A stretch of DNA of 6,980 nt from JAWLCG01 sp041687295 (GCA_041687295.1 JAWLCG010000277.1:1-6980), one strand, 5' to 3'. Counted from the first letter of the stretch, positions 1-6,761 are shown. The notes: a model not told the origin generated them from the letters alone. Numbers and translations: made by a program.

Positions 1-6
1 CCTTTG

Positions 7-80
7 GGAGTGCGGCGAGTCATCGCCGCTTTGGCTCGATGGCGACCCAAGCCAAAGCGGCGATTGCATCGCCGCACTCC
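7..80. repeat. Long near-perfect palindrome made of two head-to-head hairpin units (REP/BIME-like)
   Basis: Two copies of a unit of about 30 nt face each other. Each copy starts GGAGTGCGGCG, has a short variable loop, then CGCCGC and TTTGGCT. Copy A is 7-36 on plus and copy B is 80-50 on minus. Positions 7-17 pair with 70-80 (11 bp), 18-21 and 65-69 form an internal loop, and 22-36 pair with 50-64 (15 bp perfect), leaving a 13-nt loop. Each arm can also fold alone, because GCGGCG 12-17 pairs with CGCCGC 24-29 and GCGGCG 57-62 pairs with CGCCGC 70-75, so the DNA could extrude as a cruciform. The same unit recurs at 6938-6968. A dispersed copy in inverted pairs resembles REP/BIME elements; that family assignment is inference. 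It lies downstream of the M23 gene, outside any coding region. Confidence 0.8.
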
Positions 81-143
81 ATACTGCGCTCGCGCCCTGG
101 GCCTCCATCGGGCGGTGCGACTGACGATGAGACGCCCCAAAGA

Positions 144-168
144 CGTGGCCACGAACGCCGTAGCCACG
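144..168 (-). terminator. Possible hairpin terminator downstream of the M23 gene
   Basis: CGTGGC (144-149) pairs with GCCACG (163-168). After one mismatch, ACG (151-153) pairs with CGT (159-161), closing a 5-nt loop. On the minus strand it lies about 65 nt past the M23 stop codon and is followed by TCTTTGG, which is only a weak T-rich stretch. It may end or protect the peptidase transcript, but it could equally be chance pairing in GC-rich DNA. No other coding or regulatory signal is visible between 81 and 233. Confidence 0.3.
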
Positions 169-233
169 GCACGGGCGCCCCAGCCGGGGCCTGCCCTGCG
201 CGACTGCCAGGCCGGAAACGGGCAGCGTGCGCC

Positions 234-1289
234 TCACGCCTCCAACTCGGCCAGATATCGTAAGACGATCTCACGGAAATTCGGTGTGCCCGCGACCTCC
301 AGAGCCTTGCGGAACATGCGGTCGGCCTGTGCCTTGTCGCCCTCGCGGTTGAGGATCTGTCCAAGCCGCAGGAAGGTCCACGGGGCAATCCAAGCCGGCG
401 TGCCGGCCTGTCCCTGTCGGTCGGCAATCGAGCGGAGAACCTGGAGGGCCCGTTCCCGGCCGCCGGGTCTGAACTGATGCACGGCCGCCAGCCAGTACGC
501 CGTCACGAGATTGCCCGGGTCTTTGGCAGCGGCCCGTTCGATGTCGATGATCCTCTGCTCTTCGCTGAGTACGGTGGCATCCGCAGGGCCCGCCGAAGGA
601 TCGAATGGAAACCCTCCCGTCGCCGCGGCCGCCTTCAGCCGCGACCAGCTCTCCACCAGGGCCGATCGCAGATCGTCCGGACAGGCGCCGACAAGCGGTT
701 CGCGCCCGGAGGCGTTCTCGCTGGCGAACACGCCCCGCGTGGCGTCGGCGCTGCCCATCACCCCGGCGAATCGTTCGCTGTCGAAGAGACCGAAGCTCAT
801 GTCGTCGCGGGGCAGTTCAGTGGTCAGCAGACGCTGAATGAACACCGTTTCGCCCGGGGGCTCGTGAGGTCGATCGGCGGCATGAAGAGCGAAGTGCAGA
901 TGCGGGCTGCCCGCTCCGCCGGTTGCGCCCATTGGCCCGATGGAATCGCCCGCACGCAGCACCTGTCCCTCGCGGACCTGAACCTCGGCGAGGTGGGAGT
1001 ACGAGCTCAGCAGGCCGTTTCCGTGGTCCACCGACACGCTCAGGCCCAGGCCCCACCCCCCGACAGCGACCTCCCGATGCAGGCTCACCACTCGGGACAC
1101 CACGCCCCCGGCAGCGGCCACGACACACCGATCTGCCGCGGCGAAATCCAAAGCGTGAAGCCAGTCCGGCCCCGCGTGGGAGTACCCCTCCGGCGCGTAG
1201 CTGCCCTGGGTGCACAGGACGGCCGTGCCTCTGGGAAACGGCACACGGAGGGTGAAGTCCTCCGGCCAATCGGTCGCATTTCTTCGCAT
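234..1289 (-). CDS. M23-family (LytM-like) metallopeptidase domain protein with TPR-like C-terminus
   Basis: The 351-residue product has an M23/LytM zinc-peptidase fold at residues about 20-140. Likely zinc and catalytic residues are H38 (in SHAG), D48 (in HALDFAA), H99 (in YSHL) and the HLH triad at 130-132 followed by FAL. The spacing SH-x9-D, instead of the usual HxxxD, matches the M23 subgroup with a SHxG...YALDF motif; here H45 replaces the Tyr. Such enzymes cut peptide cross-links in peptidoglycan, or are inactive regulators of such cutting. Residues about 240-351 are helical with TPR-like character (A.YWLA, FLRLGQIL...G...A..MF.KAL), suggesting a protein-binding tail; the middle is unassigned. 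The ATG at 1289 is preceded by GAGGAGG at 4 nt, and an in-frame TGA lies within that same region, so the start is firm. No signal peptide or membrane segment is visible, which is odd for a wall enzyme. It is probably its own transcription unit. M23 assignment is strong; substrate is inferred. Confidence 0.85.
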   Translation of the reverse strand: MRRNATDWPEDFTLRVPFPRGTAVLCTQGSYAPEGYSHAGPDWLHALDFAAADRCVVAAAGGVVSRVVSLHREVAVGGWGLGLSVSVDHGNGLLSSYSHLAEVQVREGQVLRAGDSIGPMGATGGAGSPHLHFALHAADRPHEPPGETVFIQRLLTTELPRDDMSFGLFDSERFAGVMGSADATRGVFASENASGREPLVGACPDDLRSALVESWSRLKAAAATGGFPFDPSAGPADATVLSEEQRIIDIERAAAKDPGNLVTAYWLAAVHQFRPGGRERALQVLRSIADRQGQAGTPAWIAPWTFLRLGQILNREGDKAQADRMFRKALEVAGTPNFREIVLRYLAELEA

Positions 1290-1350
1290 TGTGCCTCCTC
1301 AGCCATCGCGGCACGCAGAACCGCTGCGCTATCGCTCCGCGAACCTGCGT

Positions 1351-1378
1351 TCCCTACGCGCTGTGGGATCTGTGTCAA
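1351..1378 (-). promoter_or_regulatory. Candidate promoter for the M23 gene
   Basis: On the minus strand a perfect TTGACA (-35 consensus) lies at 1373-1378. The best -10 position, 16 nt further on, is TAGGGA at 1351-1356, which is poor. It would start transcription about 55 nt upstream of the ATG at 1289. The exact -35 match and its place in the clpC to M23 gap support it; the weak -10 argues against it. Confidence 0.3.
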
Positions 1379-1460
1379 CCGAGTCTACCTCTGAGGCCGA
1401 GGCCTGGAACAAACGGAGGGACGTGACTGCAGACGGCGCGCAGCCACGGCACCCGGCTGG

Positions 1461-1515
1461 GGGGGCGCCCTCCGACCGGCGCCCCCGACAGGACGGTTCC
1501 TGCCGGGGGCGCCGG
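1461..1515 (-). terminator. Large GC-rich hairpin with an alternative third arm, downstream of clpC
   Basis: Positions 1476-1493 and 1498-1515 are 18-nt complementary arms around a 4-nt loop. The only imperfection (1488 against 1503) becomes a G-U pair in minus-strand RNA. The middle sequence GGCGCCCCC (1478-1486) can instead pair with a second GGGGGCGCC at 1461-1469, so two stems compete for it. The structure begins about 30 nt after the clpC stop and probably ends or stabilises the clpC transcript. No U-tract follows on the minus strand, so it is not a textbook intrinsic terminator. It separates clpC from the M23 gene. Confidence 0.55.
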
Positions 1516-1545
1516 GGTCTACGCCTGGTAAACTCTGAGGGGTTT

Positions 1546-4080
1546 TCAGGTGCCCTCGGAGACGTTGGCGAGTTCCTCTTCCTTGGAGGGCTGGCACTTC
1601 TTGCCCTCGAAGTAGAGGTGCTTCTTCTTCTCGCCCTCGCTGTCGGTCTCCTCACGCGTCGAGATGCAGACGGTGTCGACTTCGTGGAAGCCGCCGCGGA
1701 GGATCTCCTCGCTGAGCACGTCCTCGACGTCCTGCTCGATGGCCCGCCGCAGCGGCCGGGCACCGAAGTCGGGGTTGTAGCCCTTGTCGATGAGGTACTC
1801 CTTGGCGTCGTCGCTGAGCTCGAGCTTCAGGCCATGCTCCAGCAGCCGCTCGCGGACCTTCCGCAGCTCGTAGTCGACGATCGTCTGGAGGTCCTCGCGG
1901 GTGAGGCTCTTGAAGACGATGATGTCGTCGAGGCGGTTGAGGAACTCCGGCCGGAAGTAGCGCTCGACTTCCTTGTGCAGCAGCTCCTTCATCTTGCCGT
2001 AGTTGGAGTCCTCGGTGCGTTTGCCGAAGCCGAAGCCGGCCTTGTTCTTGATCAGCTCGGCGCCGATGTTGGTCGTCAGGATCAGCACGGTGTTGCGGAA
2101 GTCGACCCGCCGGCCGAAGGAGTCGGTGAGGTGGCCCTCCTCCATGATCTGCAACAGCATGTTGAAGACGTCGGGGTGGGCCTTCTCGATCTCGTCCAGC
2201 AGCACGACGCTGTAGGGCCGGCGGCGGATGCGTTCGGTCAGCTGGCCGCCCTCTTCGTAGCCGACGTAGCCGGGAGGCGCGCCGATGAGCCGGCTGACGT
2301 TGTGCTTCTCCATGTACTCGCTCATGTCGATCTGGATGAGGGCCTCCTCATCGCCGAACATGAACTCGGCCAGGGCCTTGCTCAGCAGCGTCTTGCCCAC
2401 GCCGCTGGGCCCGGCGAAGATGAACGAGCCCATCGGCCGCCGCGGGTCCTTCAGGCCCGCCCGGGCGCGGCGGATGCTCTTGGAGATGGCCTTGATGGCC
2501 TCGTCCTGGCTGACGACGCGCTTGTGCAGCTCCTTCTCGAGCTCCAGCAGGCGCTGGGCCTCTTCCTTCTCCAGGCGGGTCAGCGGCACGCCGGTCATGC
2601 GGCTGACGACCTCGGCGACGACTTCCTCGTCGACGATGCCGTCGACTTCCTGGACGTTCTTGCGCCACTGGCGCTGCATCTCGTCCTTCTTGATCCGCAG
2701 CGACTCGGCCTTGTCGCGCAGCTCGGCCGCCCGCTCGTAGTCGGCGTTCTTGACGGCCTCTTCCTTCTCCATGCGGAGCTTCTCGACCTGCTCCTCGATC
2801 TCCGAGAGGTTCGGCGGGCGGACCATGCTCTTGAGCCGCACGCGCGCGCCGGCCTCGTCGATGACGTCGATGGCCTTGTCCGGCTGCACCCGGCCGGTGA
2901 TGTACCGGCTGGACAGCTCGACGGCCGACACCAGGGCCGCGTCGTTGATCCGCACGCGGTGGTGGGCCTCGTAGCGGTCGCGCAGGCCCTTGAGGATCGA
3001 CAGGGCCTGCTCCTTGGTCGGCGGCTCGACGATGATCGTCTGGAACCGCCGCTCCAGGGCGCCGTCCTTCTCGATGTACTTGCGGTACTCGTCCATCGTC
3101 GTGGCGCCGATGCACTGGATCTCGCCGCGCGAGAGGCTGGGCTTCATGACGTTGGCGGCGTCGATGGCGCCCTCGGCCCCGCCGGCGCCGACCAGCGTGT
3201 GCAGCTCGTCAATGAAGAGGATGACGTTCTTGGCCCGCCGAACCTCGTTCATGACGGCCTTGATCCGCTCCTCGAACTGCCCGCGGTACTTCGTGCCGGC
3301 GACCATCATCGCCAGGTCCAGCGCCACGATCCGCCGGTCGGCGAGGATCTCGGGCACCTGGCTGGAGACGATCAGCTGGGCCAGGCCCTCGACGATGGCC
3401 GTCTTGCCCACGCCGGCCTCGCCCAGCAGCACCGGGTTGTTCTTCGTCCGGCGGCAGAGCACCTGGATGACCCGCTCGATTTCGTTTTCGCGCCCGATGA
3501 CCGGGTCGAGCTGACCCTCGCGGGCCAGGTCGGTCAGGTCGCGCCCGAAGCTGTCCAGCGCGGGCGTCTTGCTCTTGCCCTTGGGCCCGGCGCCGGGCTC
3601 GGCGCGGGGCGTGCCCATGGGCTGGGGCTCGTCGGTCTCCATGCCGGCCCCGAGCAGATTGAGCACCTCTTCACGGACCTCCTCGAGCTTGAGCCCGAGG
3701 TTCATCAGGACCGTGGCGGCCACGCCGTCCTGCTCGCGGAGCAGGCCCAGCAGCAGGTGCTCGGTGCCGACGTAGTTGTGGTTGAGGGCACGGGCTTCCT
3801 CGATGGCGTACTCGATGACCTTCTTGGTCCGGGGGGTCTGAGGCAGCTTGCCCATCTGGACCATGTCCGGCCCGCTCTTGACAAGCTTCTCGACCTCCAT
3901 GCGGACCTTGTGCAGGTCGGCGCCGAGGTTCTTGAGCACGTTGGCGCCCACGCCGGAGCCTTCCTTGACCAGGCCCAGCAGGATGTGCTCCGTGCCGATA
4001 TACTCGTGGTTAAACCGCTGCGCCTCCTGGTTGGCCAGGGCCATCACCTTTCGGGCGCGGTCGGTGAATCGCTCGAACAT
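1546..4080 (-). CDS. clpC: ATP-dependent Clp protease ATP-binding subunit ClpC
   Basis: An 844-residue Hsp100 unfoldase that uses ATP to unfold proteins and feed them to the ClpP peptidase in the cytoplasm. Two Clp-N repeats occupy residues 1-143. The first AAA+ domain has Walker A GEAGVGKT (220-227), the pore loop KYRG (264-267), Walker B ending FIDE (289-292) and the arginine pair of ALERRF (344-345). A middle domain with a UVR-like segment (about 445-478, ADYERAAELRDKA) separates ClpC from ClpA and ClpB. The second AAA+ domain has Walker A GPSGVGKT (557-564), pore loop GYVGYEEGG (604-612), Walker B VVLLDE (625-630), Arg finger in FLNR (716) and sensor 2 GARPLRRAI (773-781). The GFGF at 682-685 sits where the ClpP-docking loop is expected, which supports a ClpP partner. 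Residues 807-844 form a charged tail. All catalytic motifs are intact and length is normal. The ATG at 4080 has GGGAG 7 nt upstream. No clpP, mcsA/B or ctsR is nearby. Confidence 0.97.
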   Translation of the reverse strand: MFERFTDRARKVMALANQEAQRFNHEYIGTEHILLGLVKEGSGVGANVLKNLGADLHKVRMEVEKLVKSGPDMVQMGKLPQTPRTKKVIEYAIEEARALNHNYVGTEHLLLGLLREQDGVAATVLMNLGLKLEEVREEVLNLLGAGMETDEPQPMGTPRAEPGAGPKGKSKTPALDSFGRDLTDLAREGQLDPVIGRENEIERVIQVLCRRTKNNPVLLGEAGVGKTAIVEGLAQLIVSSQVPEILADRRIVALDLAMMVAGTKYRGQFEERIKAVMNEVRRAKNVILFIDELHTLVGAGGAEGAIDAANVMKPSLSRGEIQCIGATTMDEYRKYIEKDGALERRFQTIIVEPPTKEQALSILKGLRDRYEAHHRVRINDAALVSAVELSSRYITGRVQPDKAIDVIDEAGARVRLKSMVRPPNLSEIEEQVEKLRMEKEEAVKNADYERAAELRDKAESLRIKKDEMQRQWRKNVQEVDGIVDEEVVAEVVSRMTGVPLTRLEKEEAQRLLELEKELHKRVVSQDEAIKAISKSIRRARAGLKDPRRPMGSFIFAGPSGVGKTLLSKALAEFMFGDEEALIQIDMSEYMEKHNVSRLIGAPPGYVGYEEGGQLTERIRRRPYSVVLLDEIEKAHPDVFNMLLQIMEEGHLTDSFGRRVDFRNTVLILTTNIGAELIKNKAGFGFGKRTEDSNYGKMKELLHKEVERYFRPEFLNRLDDIIVFKSLTREDLQTIVDYELRKVRERLLEHGLKLELSDDAKEYLIDKGYNPDFGARPLRRAIEQDVEDVLSEEILRGGFHEVDTVCISTREETDSEGEKKKHLYFEGKKCQPSKEEELANVSEGT

Positions 4081-4180
4081 CCGTCTACTCCCTTAGCTTG
4101 GACGGGAACTCGCACCGGCTGAAGGCCTTGGCCGACAGGGCACGCCCGGGTCCACAGAGCTACATTCCAAACGCTGGTTC

Positions 4181-4209
4181 ATTCTAATGGAGGCTGGCCG
4201 ATCGTTCAA
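4181..4209 (-). promoter_or_regulatory. Sigma70-like promoter for clpC
   Basis: On the minus strand TTGAAC (4204-4209) is followed after exactly 17 nt by TAGAAT (4181-4186), 4/6 and 5/6 matches to the -35 and -10 consensus. It lies in an AT-richer island (about 4160-4260) within GC-rich DNA. Transcription would start near 4174, giving an untranslated leader of about 94 nt before the clpC ATG at 4080. I see no CIRCE inverted repeat and no CtsR-type tandem GGTCAAA, so classical HrcA or CtsR control is not supported here. Confidence 0.6.
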
Positions 4210-4356
4210 CAAAGCCACAATCGCATAAGTAGTATCGGCAGACACCTCTATCGGGTTCATGGTTTGTCCGCCCCAGGGCCCGCATCCGCCATTTTCCTCT
4301 GCGGCCGTCCGCCGCCGGCCCGGTGCCGGGGCCTAACTGTCAGCGGGCCAGCGGTT

Positions 4357-5343
4357 TCACGCGAGCCGGGCCGATGGGCTCGCCGAACCGGGCCTCGCCG
4401 GCTCGCCGCGCCCGGCCAACGCCCGACAATCCGCCAGGACAGCCTGCGTATCGGCCAAGCCGGCCGGGTTGCCCGCGTCGCAGGTCGCGTACCCGACCAG
4501 CTGGGCGGCGAAGTAATCCTCTCGGCCACTGGCCAAGCGGGCCTGGGCGGCCGTCAGCTGGATCTCGCCTCGCTCCCGCACGTCGCCGCGGACCAGCTCG
4601 TCCAGGCACCCGACCACCTCGGGCCCGAAGACGTACGCCCCGGCGTGCGTCAGGTACGTGTCCTCGTCCAGCCCCGCCGACCGCAGCCGCCGCCGGGCCA
4701 ACTGCGGGTCGGGCTTCTCGACGATATCCCGCACCCGCCACAGCCGGACACCCTCGACGGCCGGCGCCGCCAGCGGCTCGCCGGCCAGCGTGCCGTGGTG
4801 GCGCAACTCGCTGGCCGGCCTGGGCTCGACGGCCGTCACGCTGACCCCGCCGGTGGCCACCCAGGCCGCCAGCAGCCGACCGATGGGCCCGTCGGGGGCC
4901 CCCTCGCCCCGGCTCACCAGCAGCTGGTCGCCCAGCAGCAGCACGAAGGGCTCGCCGTCGACGAACCCTCGCCCGCACCACACCGCGTGGCCAAACCCCT
5001 CGGCCGTGGGCTGCCCGATGTACGTGATCCGCTCGGCCAGGGCCTCGATCTCGCGGGCCTCGCGGGCGGCATCCTCGCCCCAGGCGCCGCTCAGGGCCAG
5101 CGCGTGAGGCCGAAAGTACTGTCGCAACGGCTCTTCCTGGCCCGGCGAAACGACCAGGCCGAACCGCTCGATGCCCCCCTGCCGCGCGGTCCGCAGCAGG
5201 ATGTGCAGCAGCGCCCGGGCCACGCCGTCGACGTCCGTCAACGCCAGCAGCGCCTTGGGCACCGCCGCCGTCGCCGGGAACAGCCGCGTGCCCAGCCCCG
5301 CCACCGGAATCACTGCCTTGCTGACGCGTCCGCCTGACGCCAT
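4357..5343 (-). CDS. GalU-type nucleotidyltransferase (probable UTP-glucose-1-phosphate uridylyltransferase), divergent
   Basis: The 328-residue product has the GT-A nucleotidyltransferase fold of GalU, which makes UDP-glucose from UTP and glucose-1-phosphate in the cytoplasm for glycan synthesis. Visible motifs are KAVIPVAGLGTR (9-20) with the nucleotide-binding Gly-rich loop, PATAAVPK (23-30) keeping the conserved second Lys, GFGHAV (116-121), LLLGDQ (135-140) with the metal-binding Asp, VEKP (208-211), GEIQLT (259-264) and CDAGN (288-292). Several positions differ from E. coli GalU: PATK is PATA, the DKP motif is absent, and GNK is GNP. Family is secure but the sugar-phosphate is uncertain; another NDP-sugar pyrophosphorylase role is possible. 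The last 18 or so residues are a Gly/Pro/Ala/Ser-rich tail. The start at 5343 is chosen because GGGAGGG sits 6 nt upstream and the product then begins close to the family N-terminus; 5358 and 5403 are in-frame alternatives. No clear terminator separates it from clpC, so some read-through is possible. Confidence 0.8.
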   Translation of the reverse strand: MASGGRVSKAVIPVAGLGTRLFPATAAVPKALLALTDVDGVARALLHILLRTARQGGIERFGLVVSPGQEEPLRQYFRPHALALSGAWGEDAAREAREIEALAERITYIGQPTAEGFGHAVWCGRGFVDGEPFVLLLGDQLLVSRGEGAPDGPIGRLLAAWVATGGVSVTAVEPRPASELRHHGTLAGEPLAAPAVEGVRLWRVRDIVEKPDPQLARRRLRSAGLDEDTYLTHAGAYVFGPEVVGCLDELVRGDVRERGEIQLTAAQARLASGREDYFAAQLVGYATCDAGNPAGLADTQAVLADCRALAGRGEPARPGSASPSARLA

Positions 5344-5349
5344 GGACAA

Positions 5350-5356
5350 CCCTCCC
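5350..5356 (-). promoter_or_regulatory. Ribosome binding site deciding the galU-type start
   Basis: GGGAGGG on the minus strand lies 6 nt before the ATG at 5343, ideal spacing. The competing in-frame ATG at 5358 overlaps this site by one base, so ribosomes using 5358 would be placed over it. That alternative has its own GGAGG at only 4 nt. The extra residues from 5358 or 5403 add nothing conserved. Confidence 0.55.
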
Positions 5357-5458
5357 ATCGCCCCTCCATGCTCGCCGATGGGCGGGCGGGTGGCAACCGC
5401 CAATCCTCGGCCCGGCCTCTTTTTGCGGCCCGGCCCTGTACGGGCCCGCCGACCGCTG

Positions 5459-5468
5459 TATCATTATA
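5459..5468. promoter_or_regulatory. Overlapping divergent -10 elements between galU-type gene and acylphosphatase
   Basis: In a GC-rich spacer the short AT block TATCATTATA contains TATCAT on plus (5459-5464, 5/6 match) and a perfect TATAAT on minus (5463-5468). The plus element would start RNA near 5471, about 30 nt before the acylphosphatase ATG; the minus element would give the nucleotidyltransferase a leader of about 110 nt. I find no good -35 in either direction at 16-18 nt, so at least one element may depend on an activator or be fortuitous. The two -10 boxes share two bases, so polymerase could not occupy both at once. Confidence 0.45.
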
Positions 5469-5501
5469 GACTGACGCGCCGCGAATTACGGGAGAACCGC
5501 C

Positions 5502-5777
5502 ATGGGCCTTCAACGCAGACACGTGAACTACCAGGGCTCGGTGCAGGGGGTGGGCTTCCGGTTCACGGCCCGTCAGCTGGCCCAGGACTTCGCCGTCACC
5601 GGCTACGTCCGCAACCTGCCCGACGGCTCGGTCGAGCTGGTCGCCGAGGGCGACCACGAAGAGATCGACCGCTTCCTCGAACGCCTCCAGCGGCGGATGG
5701 GCGGCGTCATCCAGCACACCGGCCAGCAGGTCAGCGCCCACCGCAACGAGTTCCGCGGCTTCGGCGTGCGGCACTAA
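5502..5777 (+). CDS. acyP: Acylphosphatase
   Basis: A complete 91-residue acylphosphatase, the usual length for this small cytoplasmic family, which hydrolyses carboxyl-phosphate bonds such as those in acetyl-phosphate or 1,3-bisphosphoglycerate. The signature GSVQGVGFR (12-20) supplies the phosphate-binding loop and the catalytic Arg20. GYVRNLPDGSVE (34-45) supplies the catalytic Asn38 and the second family signature. The remaining alpha/beta ferredoxin-like fold is present through FRGFGVR at the C-terminus. The ATG at 5502 has GGGAG 7 nt upstream. Only 4 nt separate its stop from the downstream CDF transporter gene, so the two are probably co-transcribed. Physiological substrate is not known for most bacterial members, and the sequence does not settle it. 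Confidence 0.95.
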   Translation: MGLQRRHVNYQGSVQGVGFRFTARQLAQDFAVTGYVRNLPDGSVELVAEGDHEEIDRFLERLQRRMGGVIQHTGQQVSAHRNEFRGFGVRH

Positions 5778-5781
5778 CACC

Positions 5782-6741
5782 ATGGCACGCAGCCACTTTC
5801 AGCGTCGAGTCCGCCTGCTGAGCCGCCGGCTCGCCGGACCCACCCTCAGCCCCGCCGCCGTGACCTGGTTGGGTGTGGGGCTCAACATCGCCCTCAGCGC
5901 CACCAAGATCGCCCTGGGCCTGGCCGTCGGCAGCCGGGCCCTGTTCGTCGACGGCCTGCACTCGCTCAGCGACCTGGCCAGCGACGCCGCCGTCCTGGCC
6001 AGCCTCCGCGTCTCCACCCGCCCGGCCGACCCCGATCACCCCTACGGCCACCGCCGCGTGCAGACCCTCACCGCCATGTTCATCGGCCTGCTGCTGCTCG
6101 GCGCCGCCACCTGGGCGGCCGTGTCCGCCGTCGCCGGCTGGCGCGAGGGGGTCCTGACCGACTACGGCTGGGCACCGTTCATCCTGCTGCTGGCCTCGGC
6201 CGGCCTGAAGGAGGGCCTCTACCACCTGACCCACCGGGCCGCCCGGCGGCGCCACGACGCCTCGCTGATGGCCAACGCCTGGCACCACCGCAGCGACGCC
6301 TTCACCAGCCTGGCCGGCTCGCTGGGCGTCGCCGGCGTGGCCCTGGGCGGGCCGGAGTGGGGATTCCTCGACCACGTCACCACGCTGGTCCTCTCGGGCC
6401 TGCTGCTGGGCGTGGGCGTCAAGCTCATCGTCGGCAGCGCCCAGGAGCTCATCGACCGCGCCCCCGGCGAGCACGTCATGGAGGGCCTCGCCGCCGTCGT
6501 CGCCCGCACCCGCGGCGTCCGCGGGTACCACGCCATCCGCATGCGCCAGCTCGGCGGCAAGCTCGAAATGGACGTCCACGTCCAGGTCGACCCCCACCTC
6601 ACCGTCCGCCAGGGCCACGACATCGCCACCGAGGTCCGCCGCCGCGTCTGGCGGGCCGACCCCAACGTCACCACCGTCCTGGTCCACGTCGAACCCGCCA
6701 CCCCCGACGCCCAACCCGGCGACCCGACCGAGCTCTACTGA
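5782..6741 (+). CDS. Cation diffusion facilitator (CDF) family metal transporter
   Basis: A 319-residue inner-membrane antiporter that would export a divalent metal in exchange for protons. Six hydrophobic segments span about 26-48, 51-75, 94-119, 129-146, 173-189 and 198-216. The transport-site motifs are HSLSD in TM2 (H60, D64) and HHRSD in TM5 (H168, D172). An HD/HD set is the pattern of zinc-selecting members, so zinc is the favoured cargo, by inference. HPYGH (86-90) is the conserved TM2-TM3 loop motif. The cytoplasmic C-terminal domain (about 217-306) shows the family pattern with MDVHVQVD (263-270) and VHVEP (301-305), used for dimerisation and metal sensing. The ATG lies 4 nt after the acylphosphatase stop and has no visible Shine-Dalgarno, so translation probably depends on coupling. 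Length is normal, with no truncation. Confidence 0.93.
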   Translation: MARSHFQRRVRLLSRRLAGPTLSPAAVTWLGVGLNIALSATKIALGLAVGSRALFVDGLHSLSDLASDAAVLASLRVSTRPADPDHPYGHRRVQTLTAMFIGLLLLGAATWAAVSAVAGWREGVLTDYGWAPFILLLASAGLKEGLYHLTHRAARRRHDASLMANAWHHRSDAFTSLAGSLGVAGVALGGPEWGFLDHVTTLVLSGLLLGVGVKLIVGSAQELIDRAPGEHVMEGLAAVVARTRGVRGYHAIRMRQLGGKLEMDVHVQVDPHLTVRQGHDIATEVRRRVWRADPNVTTVLVHVEPATPDAQPGDPTELY

Positions 6742-6748
6742 CCCCCCC

Positions 6749-6761
6749 CCTACGCCGTAGG
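6749..6761 (+). terminator. Small hairpin after the CDF gene
   Basis: CCTAC (6749-6753) pairs with GTAGG (6757-6761) around a GCC loop, directly after a run of nine C residues that follows the CDF stop codon. The downstream CTCTCTTCC is pyrimidine-rich but is not a T-tract. It could be a weak 3' end structure for the acyP-CDF transcript. Confidence 0.25.

Noticed and set aside
4..477. Plus-strand frame starting in the left palindrome
   Set aside because: The Arg/Pro-rich product comes from repeat sequence and the antisense of the M23 gene.
477..1394. A 305-codon plus-strand open frame over the M23 gene
   Set aside because: The product is Arg/His/Pro-rich with no domain and is antisense to a protein with an intact M23 motif set and a good ribosome binding site.
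1210..4122. A 970-codon plus-strand open frame lying antisense to clpC
   Set aside because: It is rich in Leu, Val, Asp and Gly with no recognisable domain, and it mirrors the intact ClpC on the other strand. GC-biased third positions remove stop codons from the opposite strand, so long antisense frames are expected.
4093..4260. A 55-residue minus-strand frame upstream of clpC, a possible leader peptide
   Set aside because: Its ATG at 4260 lies upstream of the predicted clpC promoter and it has no good ribosome binding site, so the clpC transcript would not contain its start.
4081..4260. CIRCE or CtsR operator in the clpC leader
   Set aside because: Neither the TTAGCACTC/GAGTGCTAA inverted repeat nor tandem GGTCAAA heptamers are present.
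5344..5403. Longer N-terminus for the GalU-type protein starting at 5403 or 5358
   Set aside because: The added residues are not family-like, and the site at 5350-5356 best serves the ATG at 5343.
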